DNA of 64,000 bases from Phialocephala subalpina (taxonomy: Eukaryota > Ascomycota > Leotiomycetes > Helotiales > Mollisiaceae), in contig FJOG01000019.1 in NCBI GenBank assembly GCA_900073065.1, positions 959,151 through 1,023,150 of the forward strand, given 5' to 3'. Below are positions 23,259 to 34,285 of this stretch, piece after piece. The notes under the pieces were generated by a model. That model was not told the origin of the DNA. It ran no database searches and saw only the letters and a list, made by a program, of their open reading frames with translations. The translations under genes and the position numbers were made by a program. Position 1 is the first letter of the stretch; every line of letters starts with the position of its first letter.

Positions 23259-24100
23259 CGAGGATGGTCCCGAGGCTTTGGTTTTGAACAAGAAAAAAAA
23301 GGGGCCTTGAAAAGAGGACTTCACGCATCCAGATTTCTGGGCGACTCAAAACTAGTTGAAGATCGAGGGTCCAAAGTGAAATCTTACCAAGGAGCTGGGA
23401 TTGGGATTTGTCGAAAGACTATGCAAATGGTCACATGCTGATGCCAAGGAGGCAACTTTGAAGTAGGGTGGATGTCAGAATGAAGCCAACGGTCGCAAAA
23501 GATCTTGATGGCCAGATAATTATCTTTTATTGGAAAAGTAGCAACTTTCAAGAGGGGCAGAGAAAGCTGGGAACGAGCACGAACGAGAAGAGTCGAGAAT
23601 GGACGTGAGCCATAAGGAGACGAGGACAAAAGTCGCATCACAGATCAGAGACGCCAAGGGAAAAGAAGACGGGCGACTAATGACACTGGGACTAGATGCA
23701 AGGAGTTGGAGCTTGCTTTCTGCCCAAGAGGCAACATCGGGCATGCTCTTGGAATAGTAAGTGCAGCGCCGGTTTTCTTAATTTGAAGCGAACGGTTGAT
23801 GGTAAGTTCACCTCGAATCAAATCCTCTAGCGGAGGGACATATCGAGTGACAATGCTAGCCTTTCGTAGACTTCCTCAGGCCAAGCGCAGCCTGGCAAGC
23901 TGGGAGTGCATCTCGGCCGATGAAAGAGGGATGAGGAACCCGAAAAGTCCAAGCAAGGCTGGGAGGTTGAAAGCACTTTCACCATTTACAAATGTCAACA
24001 TGGAATTAATTCAATCATCATTCATTTGTGAACTTTCACATAATTATATACAAGAGCTCCATCTGACCATCGTATTTCGTTTTTCAGGCCATGACTCCCT

Positions 24101-25394
24101 TTACTTCTCGACCACAAGTTTGACACCGCACTTCACGCTCAGCTCGTTCAGCTTAGTTGCCTCCTTTAATGAGCTACTTAAATTGACCGTGGGACGAAGG
24201 ATAATGCGGATAGATCCCAGCTTTGGTGCTATTCGACACTTCTCGAGACACTTCATTTCAAGTAGCTCTTGAACGTGGAGTAGAGGCTCTCTGTGGCTGC
24301 TCGTAAAGTCAAATGTTCCACTGTTCCAGCGACTTTGGGATAATGTCAGCAATTGGAGTGATACTAGGATGTGAACTTCGGCCACCAGCGGAGTCGGGAG
24401 CATCTCGCTCCAAATCTTCGTCTTCGATTCTATGTACCGCGCAGTATACCCACAGATCCTGGATTCCATGACGATTTTGGGGAAAAATCGGCATAAGGAT
24501 GTAACATGCGGCATTTTGAATTGTGGATATCTCATCGCCGTAGTGTGCAGTTGCTCGAGGATTCGGAGTGGATGTTCTGACTCTTGCTGAGTCGATGCGT
24601 GGCGGAGGACTTTGTTGATGTACTTGTACTTCCCTCGGCATGGATCGTCAGTACGATCGCCAGCCATTCTAGACACCAGATTTTAGTATTAGCGAATCAC
24701 CGTCGCAGACCTCAAGGAGCTAACGAACAAAATGGTTGGGACAACATACTCGTCAATCTTCAAACCCAGAACTCTGGGCAGGCTCGCCAAAGCAGCAAGT
24801 CGGCCCAGCCCTCCAGATAAGGCGGCGAGTATTGCAGGTTTCAGCGTGCTTGATACCGCGGGCAAAGGGTAAACTACCCCCAGGGCTTACTCACAAGAGA
24901 GCGAGGTGGTGTAGGCGTGGAAGAAAGACCAAAATGGCTGCAACAACGCAGTCCTATCTATGGCCGGTATAAAGGTCCTGGAACCAATTCTTGTTCCCTA
25001 GAAGATCCTCAGTGTCGATGTTTGAGATAGCTCAGTGCAATATAGAAGAGCCCTTGTAGTTCAAGTTACCACGAAACAAGATGCTATGTTCAATCTCGTT
25101 GAAGTCATCTCGACTCACAAACAATGTGACATATTGCGCTAGCTTGGGCCGACTCATAAGTGATCGAAGGAATTGTAGTAGTCTTTCAGTCGAATGTATC
25201 TTGACAGACGGGTACAGAGTTGACTCTGCAGCAGCGTTGAATTTGTGGGAGCAGAGAGAGAGACTGAAGACATCGCGTATGTCATGGGAATTTCCCACGC
25301 ATTCGCGGGCAATCATCGTCAGGATTTCGGTAGGGAGTTTCTCGAGAGGCATCGTGAGGAGCGAGCCTCGCCGGAAGGACGACTCTAGTAGCAA
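24101..25394 (-). pseudogene. F-box/LRR-type protein, decayed paralogue 2
   Basis: The N-terminal part (25394-25035) has an F-box segment, LEKLPTEILTMIARECVG, then LLQFLRSLMSRPKLAQYVTLF, matching the paralogue at 11164. The frame then meets TGA at 25034-25032 and TAG at 24956-24954. The second stop replaces the Trp of RRWDCAV in the intact copy. VFLPRLHHLAL follows, then a GTGAGT-like donor and about 200 bp of unrelated sequence. The frame resumes at about 24670 with GKYKYINKVLRHAS and runs to 24101 (ELSVKCGVKLVV). The middle of the LRR region is shorter than in the intact copy. Two stops make a functional product unlikely. It lies head to tail with no obvious partner gene. Confidence 0.82.
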
Positions 25395-26069
25395 ATGATT
25401 ATTCTAGTCCTAAGAGGAGATTGGGCCACGCAACGCGAGAGGTCGAAAGCCCGGGGGTCAATTGCGGGGTTGTCGTTGGACTTCTTGAAGTTTGCGCTAA
25501 TGTCCTCCTTGAAGTGGGAGATTCAAGTTCGTAGGTCGATAGGCCGCAAAATTATGCTGTTGATGTGCTGGTTTCTTGATTGGATGAACGTACGCTGAGA
25601 CCCTCGTCGATGTTTGCGCTGTGCGAGGTCAGATGTCGTGATATGCGGGGTCACACGCGACGCAGAACTTGCGTAATGCTGAGCGAACAGTTCCAATATT
25701 TGGTATTGAGATTCAATATTGTTTGTAAAGGATCGCAGTGTGGTGGATGAGTTCTCAATAATAAAGTTCCCGGATGATTTTGGTTGAAAGATCGAAGATA
25801 GTGGGTTTTTGGTCCTTCTTGAACCCCCACTAAGGACACGAGGCACGTGACACGTACTATCTCCCTCATTGGCCTTCACGTCGCTGAAAGGGTGGGAGAA
25901 TCAGATGAATGCAGCGGTGAATTGTAGATAGATCATTTCATTGTATGCCTATTATTATAACAACCGAGAACAAGCATATACCCACCCACTCCAACCAACT
26001 CCTCCATTCATCCCATCATCCCTCATCACCCATTTTCCTAGTCAAGAAAGACGACCGACCAGCAGTCAT
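25395..26069. other. Intergenic region, no gene recognised
   Basis: Upstream of the F-box remnant. Overlapping short minus-strand ORFs at 25523-25879 show no domain. One CACGTG followed by ACACGT occurs at about 25843. Confidence 0.45.
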
Positions 26070-27770
26070 CTAACAATTATACCTCACTCCTCTTCTTCCC
26101 AACTCCTTCCTCCCAACCGCCTCCTCAGGCCAAACCCACCCCCTCGCCCTCTTCGCCTCCCTCTTCTCCGCCAACTGTGGTTCAGGAATCCACTCATCCT
26201 TCGGCAAACACTTTCTCCTCGTCCCCTCGGCTGGTGCGCCAATCTCCGACTTCCATGACACCTGACCTGGAAGGACATCATCTTTCGCCAACATATGCAG
26301 ATACCAAAGGGCAATCAAAGCAGTCATTTTCGCCTTCGGCTGAGAAACGGCCGGCTCCTCCTCACCAGGCAAAGAGAACGAGCCTTCAACATCCTCAAAC
26401 GTTGACCTCTCAGGATCTGAATGAGCAGCGAGTTGGATAGTCTGAATCTCAAGGTATCCAAAATGAGGAACATTTTCACCACCATTTCTCACAACTACCA
26501 ACTCGATCTCCGTCATGATGAATCCATATCTGCATCCATGTTCTCTCATCACTCTATGCAAATGCGCAAGTCCGCGAAGATACTCAACTTTGCGATGATT
26601 GCCTTCAACGCGCATGCCTGTGTTCCAGCGATCAAAAGACTTGACGAGTCCGATTACTCGACCGAGTCCGCGGCCGTAGATGAGGGCGGAGGTGTCGTCT
26701 GTGTATGCGGAGACGAAGGAAGCGTCGTTGGCGGGATTGGAACCTTTTGATGCGGGGCGCATGGCGAGGTGGCGTTGTCCGAGTGACAAGCTGAGAGCAG
26801 CATTCAACTTCGTTCCATAGAAGTTGTTGTAGATGTTCATCAACTCTGCTTCTGTCTCGGGTTGAAGAGAAGTCTTGGCTGGGATCGGAAATGTCATCGA
26901 TGGGAGTGAGAGTGTGAGAAGGCTATGAAGACCGGGAATGGATTGTATGGTCGAGAGAGAGAAGGATGTCCAGGGTCGGATTTGGCGGATGTCCCACCAG
27001 AAGTGTTTGGTGCTGTTGTCGCGGATGTGGATGTTGATCTGGCGGACCAGTGCGGGTGCGGGATTGGGTGAGGTGAGGTAGGTGAGGAGGGTGCTGTTGT
27101 CGACATTGTCCATTGGCATTGTGTTAAGACTCAGGTCGTCGATGAGGATGCTGTTCTGCAGCGGCGATGGAGTGCGTTGAGGAACAGGAAAGTATGTTTG
27201 TGGGATGAAGTCTTGGGTTGTGGAGTTGGTGGCGGAGGGGATGTAGGTTGGCATTTGGCGGTATGTAGGGAATCCGTATTTTCCAATCGTTTGTCCGTCG
27301 AGGAGGTCGACACTTGAGGCGCGACGCTGCTCATTATTGTTGGTGAAGGTAATTGGCGAGCATAGTGTAGACATTGAGCGAGTGTGGGAAGGAAAGTTGT
27401 CTGCCGTCGTGAAGGAGATTGACTCGGGGTTGGTATAGCTCCTGGTATGCGATGGTCGGAACGTAGATGCCGCCTTGTTGGTTGGCATGGGAGACTTCTT
27501 GAACCTCTTCGGTGGAGAATGAATCTCTTGATCCTGGGGACGGATCTTGGGCAACAACAGTGGTCCATGTTGTCTGATGGGAGACCTGGCCGGTGTGGTC
27601 AATTGAGTGTTGACGGAGTCAGGTGACGACTCTTGCGAATACAGTGATGAAGCATGAGAGCTGGAGCGACTGTGGCCCATTGTGAATGATGCATCGTTGA
27701 GAGCCTCCTCGAAGGAGAAATGTGGAGGAGTAGTTGGATCGCCGAAGGAGAACGAGTAGTCGAAAGACAT
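26070..27770 (-). CDS. Conserved ascomycete protein of unknown function
   Basis: A single exon of 566 residues. About residues 1-230 are Ser/Thr/Pro-rich and look disordered, with a basic patch (PPKRFKKSP) that may be a nuclear signal. From about residue 235 a compact domain follows, with motifs I believe recur in many filamentous ascomycetes: STKHFWWDIRQIRPW, IPGLHSLL, a GRGLGRVIGLVKSFDRWN segment, YLRGLAHLHRVMREHGCRYG, FIMTEIELVVVR and ALWYLHMLAKDDVLPGQ. It ends with a basic tail. I know of no assigned function and see no catalytic signature. The length and unbroken frame argue that it is a real gene. Confidence 0.78.
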   Translation of the reverse strand: MSFDYSFSFGDPTTPPHFSFEEALNDASFTMGHSRSSSHASSLYSQESSPDSVNTQLTTPARSPIRQHGPLLLPKIRPQDQEIHSPPKRFKKSPMPTNKAASTFRPSHTRSYTNPESISFTTADNFPSHTRSMSTLCSPITFTNNNEQRRASSVDLLDGQTIGKYGFPTYRQMPTYIPSATNSTTQDFIPQTYFPVPQRTPSPLQNSILIDDLSLNTMPMDNVDNSTLLTYLTSPNPAPALVRQINIHIRDNSTKHFWWDIRQIRPWTSFSLSTIQSIPGLHSLLTLSLPSMTFPIPAKTSLQPETEAELMNIYNNFYGTKLNAALSLSLGQRHLAMRPASKGSNPANDASFVSAYTDDTSALIYGRGLGRVIGLVKSFDRWNTGMRVEGNHRKVEYLRGLAHLHRVMREHGCRYGFIMTEIELVVVRNGGENVPHFGYLEIQTIQLAAHSDPERSTFEDVEGSFSLPGEEEPAVSQPKAKMTALIALWYLHMLAKDDVLPGQVSWKSEIGAPAEGTRRKCLPKDEWIPEPQLAEKREAKRARGWVWPEEAVGRKELGRRGVRYNC

Positions 27771-29766
27771 CTTGTGCTACCTGCCTGAATATTGTTAGCC
27801 ATGGCGACGACAATGCATCTTGACAACATACGCGACGAGATGGATGGTTGGAGCTGGTGTCTATTAGACACTACAATTATGGTATGAGGAGGCCAGCTCC
27901 AGTTGCAAACACAAGTGGAAGAAGGCAAAGAGATTCGTGATGAGCCAGCTCGTCTAGTAAGAGATCTAGTAATGGAACAGTAATAGGACACAGAGAGTAT
28001 CAACAGAAATCTTCTATCGAATGGACATGAAGCAACAAAAGTTTCTGAGGCGACATGGCGATACTTATCCTCGACTGATATGAACTTGCACAGCCCAATA
28101 CTTCGGGCAAATCATGGGTCGTCCTAATCTAAAATTTCTGAAACGTGGAGAAGCGAAGGGCATCTTCCCACTGTGAGCTGCGTGAACCCGATCTTGTTTC
28201 TTGGTCGAGGCCACTCGGCCAGATGGTTCGTCTACCTCAGCAGGCGCTGCAAACCACTCAACCGGATCGGGCAATGGAAGCACCACCGGGTGCATCCAGA
28301 ATGCACTACGATATGCAGCATTTGTGAGTCATATTTAGAACCATGTAATGTGGAAATGCAGATTTGTGGATATTAAGATGGCGTGGGGAGCTTTTGGAGT
28401 TCGCATGCACAGCGCGTCGCGGCGTCGGCAGTCTGCTTCTTCGACGACAACACAACAACAGTCGGCTGTGTCGCGTGAAAAGCTTCACGAGCCGCTCGCG
28501 TCAGCTCACTCCGCTCAAGGCCCTCAACACCCTCGCGCCAACAGTCCTGGGGGTATTTTTGGCGCAGGGCGGCTACTCTAATGAAACCAAACCAGAGCCG
28601 CCTCTGGGTAACTTACAATTCTCACCGAAATCCACCGGAAGCCGGTCAATGCCGCGCAAGATAGGCGCTCTCATTTCGCACAGCCGACCTTTGAAGCGCC
28701 AGAGACACTGCAAATTGGTAGCTCGCAGTGTGGGAGCAGAGAGAGGTCCACGCTGGCGGTTGCGTGTCAAGGTCGTGTTTAGCGAGAGAGCTCTTCTCCA
28801 CCCTGATTGGCCATGAGACACGCGCACGATTTCGCTTGCACCCATGTGAGTTCATCGACGCGCTGCATATAGAAAAGACGACTAAAAACGCAGAGAAACA
28901 TCGCAGAAGAGTCATGGTCGTGTTGGCCACGATAATTGGACCTTCGATCTGGAAGTGTTTCAAGATCATCCGTTTCAAATGAGGTGACTCATAATCATCT
29001 GTATATTTCTCCACATTCTCATGCAGCATGCTGTCATCTGCAGCTCGCACATCGGATGAAGAGAATATGAGGAGGTTGGGACCTCAATGGCGAGAGTTGA
29101 AGATAGGGCTTGCCGTGGGGGACGAACTTCGAGAGCTGAGGTTGCGAATACGACGACTTCCGGGCACTTCTCCCGGTGCATGACAGCGGTCAAGACGAGG
29201 TCATCCGGCCTCAAACAGGACCGGTTCGACGAGAGGGTGTCTGAAGATGGTTGGGAAATGTGGCAGTGCATGCAGGACCTCGTGATGGCTTCATGTTGCG
29301 GGATGCTGCTCGGAGTCGAGAATGGTCGTTGTTGCATATTGCTGCGACGAGATGTCTTCACTTGGGATGTGAACTCGACCAAGTGACGAGATGAGGGGAG
29401 AATGAGATTTTGACGATGGCTGACTTCCACGTGACCACAGACACTTCGCTCCTTGCTACGATTTCACGATAGCTGGCCTCCTGCAGTACCTCCTCTCAAC
29501 GCTCAACGGACATCGTCATCCGAGCCTTAACTTCAACCTTCTCTCGTACTCCGACAGGTCCGAAACACGTGACCCCCTCTTTGTCGACCTCCCGACCCAA
29601 CTTCATGCACATCATCTCAACGTCCGACTTCTCTCCCGTTTCGAAGAAGGCCGGTCGCAGTTCAGGTCATCATGCGCATCAGCATCCGATTCCGAGAATC
29701 ATCCTGACGCTGACGCCCGCCTCAGCTTTAAACGCGAGCTTATTTCATGCTGATTTCCTTGCCTCA
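27771..29766. other. Intergenic region up to the second assembly gap
   Basis: About 2 kb, probably including the promoter and 5' UTR of the 27770 gene. Many short ORFs overlap on both strands at 28.3-29.4 kb without domain or splice support. A gene broken by the gap at 29767 cannot be excluded. Confidence 0.4.
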
Positions 29767-30297
29767 NNNNNNNNNNNNNNNNNNNNNNNNNNNNNNNNNN
29801 NNNNNNNNNNNNNNNNNNNNNNNNNNNNNNNNNNNNNNNNNNNNNNNNNNNNNNNNNNNNNNNNNNNNNNNNNNNNNNNNNNNNNNNNNNNNNNNNNNNN
29901 NNNNNNNNNNNNNNNNNNNNNNNNNNNNNNNNNNNNNNNNNNNNNNNNNNNNNNNNNNNNNNNNNNNNNNNNNNNNNNNNNNNNNNNNNNNNNNNNNNNN
30001 NNNNNNNNNNNNNNNNNNNNNNNNNNNNNNNNNNNNNNNNNNNNNNNNNNNNNNNNNNNNNNNNNNNNNNNNNNNNNNNNNNNNNNNNNNNNNNNNNNNN
30101 NNNNNNNNNNNNNNNNNNNNNNNNNNNNNNNNNNNNNNNNNNNNNNNNNNNNNNNNNNNNNNNNNNNNNNNNNNNNNNNNNNNNNNNNNNNNNNNNNNNN
30201 NNNNNNNNNNNNNNNNNNNNNNNNNNNNNNNNNNNNNNNNNNNNNNNNNNNNNNNNNNNNNNNNNNNNNNNNNNNNNNNNNNNNNNNNNNNNNNNNN
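29767..30297. other. Assembly gap (531 N)
   Basis: Unresolved bases. ORFs spanning it are artefacts. Confidence 1.
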
Positions 30298-31174
30298 TTT
30301 CCTTTAAGCGCTGGCCAATTTCTCTTACCTCAGCTGGCAGCACGAGAGTTACAAGGTGGTACAAGTAATCTCGTGTTCCTCGACAAGATGGAATGATGGT
30401 ACTGTACACAGCAGCTGAGCGCTTCTGGGTGAAGTATGAGCTATGTCTTCAAGCGCTGGATGATATTTTCATCCAAGATTGCTTCATTTTGTCGTCATTT
30501 GGTCTGATTGCTTCTGAGAATACTTGGCGCTTGTGCTTTCTATGGCAGAAGCATCTCAGTTGGCGTCACGAAGAGGGCGTATGAAAACGAGATTACTTCA
30601 ACCTCAATGTTCCACTGCTGTTGAGAGCCCAGGAATACATCGCCAGCGGTTCTTCTCTACTGATTTCCTCTGATATACGGAAGTTGCGTATATCATTTGC
30701 CTGCTCCAATCCCGACTGCATCTCTTCATAATAGAAAGGAAATCATGTTACACTTTACGTCGAAGTTCTAGCCTCGTTAGGTAATTTGTTACATGTCGCA
30801 AAAGCGCTGATTGCTTTCACGTCATGTCTGCCTCGCCAGAAGACTATCTTTCTGCCTTAGACGCCTTTCGGCCTTTGTTGCACATCGAAGGTAAAATCAC
30901 AAAACCTTGGTTGCAAGTCGTGTTGCATCTTCCGGTCTCGACTTCGGTGGGCACTCGACTTTGGGAGCAGTCCAAGTTCGCAAGTGCGAGGGAATGTTCG
31001 GCCCAGCTCCGGACAACAGAAGATTTCTTAACACACAGCACTTTCGTCCGTAGTCTGAATAAGCTTAAAGACCCGCGCAGTACAATTCATTCCATTTTTA
31101 CCCAACCTTTTTCATCCCATTACCGTTATCAGCGCCTGTTCCCAACCCGAAACCCAATTCATCGAAACAAATTC
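30298..31174. other. Intergenic region after the gap
   Basis: A 137-codon plus-strand ORF (30824-31237) overlaps the end of a possible minus-strand gene and matches no family known to me. I see nothing else. Confidence 0.4.
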
Positions 31175-31734
31175 TCAACCTGCTCCTTCAAGATACTCCA
31201 CCAAATCCGTCTCCTTCTTTGCACCTACATCCTTTAGATCCAAATCACCCGGAACGATAACCAGCTTCATCTCTGGCACGATTCTATTTGCAATTTCCCG
31301 GACTTCTTCTGCTTCGTCGTCGAAGATTCCTGGCGAGACGACCTGTCTATTTTCAGCTTCTACTTTCATCCAACCTCTTCATCTCTGGTTATGGGCTGCA
31401 GAGGAGTTGCTTGAACTTACTAAGATCTTCGGAGGTACCACTAACGCAGTAAGAACATGCTTCACGACTTCGACACCTAGAATGGGAGAGTCAATATCGG
31501 ATCAGGTGAGCGTAGCTGGGGACAGACAAGACACCGTGGATAGTTTACTTTCGCAATGCGCGACGTGGCTGAGAGTGTATGATTTCTCTAGATCCTGTTA
31601 CTCATAATCAGTAATCGTCTTCATCAACTTTATCAGTCTTCATGATGTTGTTGTACCTTTGTCAGTTTAGCGAGGACCTTTTTGCTTTTCGGTCCGCCCT
31701 TTCCGACTGTCACGATGTTGATTTGAGGAGACAT
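31175..31734 (-). CDS. Possible small multi-exon gene, unidentified
   Basis: ATG at 31734 opens a Rossmann-like first strand and basic helix (MSPQINIVTVGKGGPKSKKV) that ends at a plausible donor (AAG|GTACAA). Downstream fragments in compatible style are LGVEVVKHVLTALVVPPKILVSS (interrupted) and, at 31369-31175, VVSPGIFDDEAEEVREIANRIVPEMKLVIVPGDLDL ending in a stop. The pieces look protein-like and lie on one strand, but I could not join them into a single phase-consistent model. This is either a short gene with several introns or a decayed one. It lies just downstream of the MDR gene at 31984, which has the same orientation. Confidence 0.3.
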
Positions 31735-31983
31735 TTGAAAGGCTTTCGATGTTTCTATGATGATTTTGTGTATTTAGAATGCCGGTTCTGTATTCACGAT
31801 GAACAAAGAAGAGAGGAGAGAGTTTCCTACTCATCTAGGTACATGAATGATGGCGATCACGTGCAGTGCTTTCTTCAAACACCTGACATCCTCATCCAAT
31901 CATCACCTGTTCCCCTCCAAACCCAAGTTTCCTCCCATCTCAACCCCTCATTCCCCATCTCCCCATTCCATCCATCAAACTCC

Positions 31984-33207
31984 CTAAGAAGAAACCCTAA
32001 CATGCCACCTCTCGAACCCCCCATCCCTAAGCCCATCCATTGCCTTATTGATGGCCCCCACCTCACCCAACCCCTCAACGACACCATCAACCCCTCCCCC
32101 ATTTAACCCCCCCTCAATCCACCCCCCAATCTTCCCCCAAAACAGTTCAGCGAGCTTAGGATGAAAACCACTCGCCCCATTCATCTGCCATTCCTCTACT
32201 CCTCCTTTCTTACTTTCCAGTACCTTCTCATCTATCTTTCCATGTAGTAAATGACTGAAATATCCTTTCTTGGAGTTTGAGAGAATAGATACGGGGAGAG
32301 CGAAATCGCCTTGCGACATAGTGTCGTAGACGTATACAAGGCCGTCTCCAGTGAGGGAGCGGACCTGAGAAACGAGATCCTTCGCATGACGATCAACAAC
32401 ATGCGTGGCACCAAGCTTCTTCAACTCAGCAGCACCATTCAAACCAGCAGTCGTAATAATTGTCCCAATCCCCGCGAGTTTGGCGAACTGAATGGCCAAC
32501 TTTCCGCATCTGGTACCACCACCGAGAATAGCGAGCGTGGTGTTTGCGTAATTGAAGTTTGAGGATCCAGGCATTCCAGGAAATGGTATTCCGAGACCGT
32601 GATGCTTCCCCTCTGGACCGCCCTCACTCGAAAACAAACCTGCAAAACTGGTGAATCCGTTGATAGGAAAGAGTGCAGCTTCAACATCATCGATGTTCTT
32701 GGGAACCAACGCTGAGAACCTCGCATCGATGACAGTATATTCTTGCAGCCCTCCTCCCACAGGATTAAACAAGCTGGCTTGGGCCATGACGTGGGCTCCG
32801 ATTGGGAATTTTTGAGCAAGGGTGGACTGGAAAAGTTAGTGATTGTATTTTTAGTAAAAGAGAGGTAGAAAAGGGGAATTTGGGGAGACTCACGGAAAGC
32901 TCAGGAGAGTGTTTGGAGACGATGCCAACCAAGTCATAAGTCAAGACTGCAGGGAGGCGAGAGCCAATGTTGAAGAGGCCTAAGTCCCGGAGTTTTTGGT
33001 CGAAGGGTGCGACTTTTCTCTGTTAGTTCGGTTTCAAGAGAGGAAAGGGGAGAGGGGAGAAGGGGAGAGAAAAAGTGAAGGAGACGTACTGGCAGAAGCT
33101 GTCATCTTGATGAGGAGTTCATTGTCTTTTGGGGCGGGGATTGGGAGTTGAATCTTGGTGAGAGGTGCGGCGATTGTTGTTAATGCGATTGCGGTTTGGG
33201 TTGTCAT
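31984..33207 (-). CDS. Zinc-free medium-chain reductase (toxD/enoyl-reductase-like)
   Basis: Three exons: 33207-33090, 33012-32894 and 32826-31984, giving 359 residues. The introns are 77 and 67 nt. The N-terminal GroES-like domain contains LPAVLTYDLVGIV and VGGGLQEYTV, and the nucleotide-binding half has LAILGGGTRCGKLAIQFAKLAG, an NADP(H) Rossmann turn. The catalytic zinc ligands of alcohol dehydrogenases are absent, which places it among quinone/enoyl reductases such as toxD-like proteins and LovC-type trans-acting reductases. The second intron acceptor could also be CAG six bases upstream, adding two residues. No polyketide synthase lies nearby, so a stand-alone detoxifying reductase is the cautious reading. 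Confidence 0.85.
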
Positions 33208-34285
33208 TGTGATGGTTGATGAAAGTATCTTGCTTTGCTTGGGAATTTTGTCTTGAAGTGAAAAGTGAAGACAATTTGCTTGTCTCTGATGTTGATGTTG
33301 ATGAGAGAAGCAATGGAGACAACCCCAACCCCCTTATATACCCTTCCTCCACATCAGGAGACAACACTACATTGGCCTATTCTGCCCAACCCAGAAATCC
33401 AGCTCGGAAAATTCAAACCTCCTTCACCGACAAACGCTGAACGCAACCTCAACACCAATGGACATATCGGCATTACCCCCTCCAAACGAGGAAACACCAC
33501 GTCACATCCTCCTCTTCATCAATTTTCCAACTGAGGAAACCCGTCCGAGCCTCAAACCACTTTTATATGAGCCCCGAATTCGAGTTCCGAGTCCCTGATT
33601 CGTTATATGAACGAGCGTCGACGAGGTCGAATGTACGTAAACCCCTCAAAAACCTTTGTAAGCAACCACCCTTCTGCCTCAAGCCCGCATGAAATCACAG
33701 AATAACAGAATCCGCATATGACAAAAAGGAAATACCGAAGACCGACGGTCCGAAATATCAGAACGGAAAACATGAGATGAGGCTCCATGATGTCCGCGGG
33801 GATAAGGGAGGAAGATCGACATTTGCCACTGATTTTGAGGCCTGTGATTCGCTGCATGAGCGAGAAGCGAGGGTTCCGCACGGGACAATAATTGGTAAAG
33901 GGGCTTTGTTGGAGGTGAGGCAAAGAGGATATGAATGCAGGTGACAGCAGTTAGAGGCATCGAAAGATCCTTGAGAAAACGCATGTCGATTGTGGGAACA
34001 GGTTAACGCCTCCTCGTTCGAGGCAAGGGCGTCGCCGCGTCACAGTGCCCGCGGTACCCTCTCTTCATGAAGCTCCTTCTCGGAGCCAAAAAAAAGAGTG
34101 AGGGGGTACTAGAATGTGTATTTTAATACCTATGTAGTCGCTTTATCAACAATGTCCATGCTCATCATCATCTCATCGTCTCTCATCTCCCCTTTTACCA
34201 TCCCATATCATTTTCCATACCCACCAAAAGTCTACTGCATTTCATTGTTCCCACAGCTCTGCTAAACCCGTCCTCAAATGCAAAC
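33208..34285. other. Intergenic region between MDR start and PGM 3' end
   Basis: Probable promoter of the MDR gene plus the 3' UTR of PGM. I see no gene. Confidence 0.5.

Larger units (their letters stand above)
22552..24100. other. Upstream region of PHO89, with repeats and E-boxes
   Basis: About 1.5 kb without a recognisable gene. It holds a short GC-rich tandem repeat (23043-23118) and two CACGTG boxes. ORFs on both strands overlap and show no domains. Confidence 0.5.

Noticed and set aside
29569..30409. Apparent ORFs of 186-275 codons on both strands
   Set aside because: They exist only because of the 531-base N gap.
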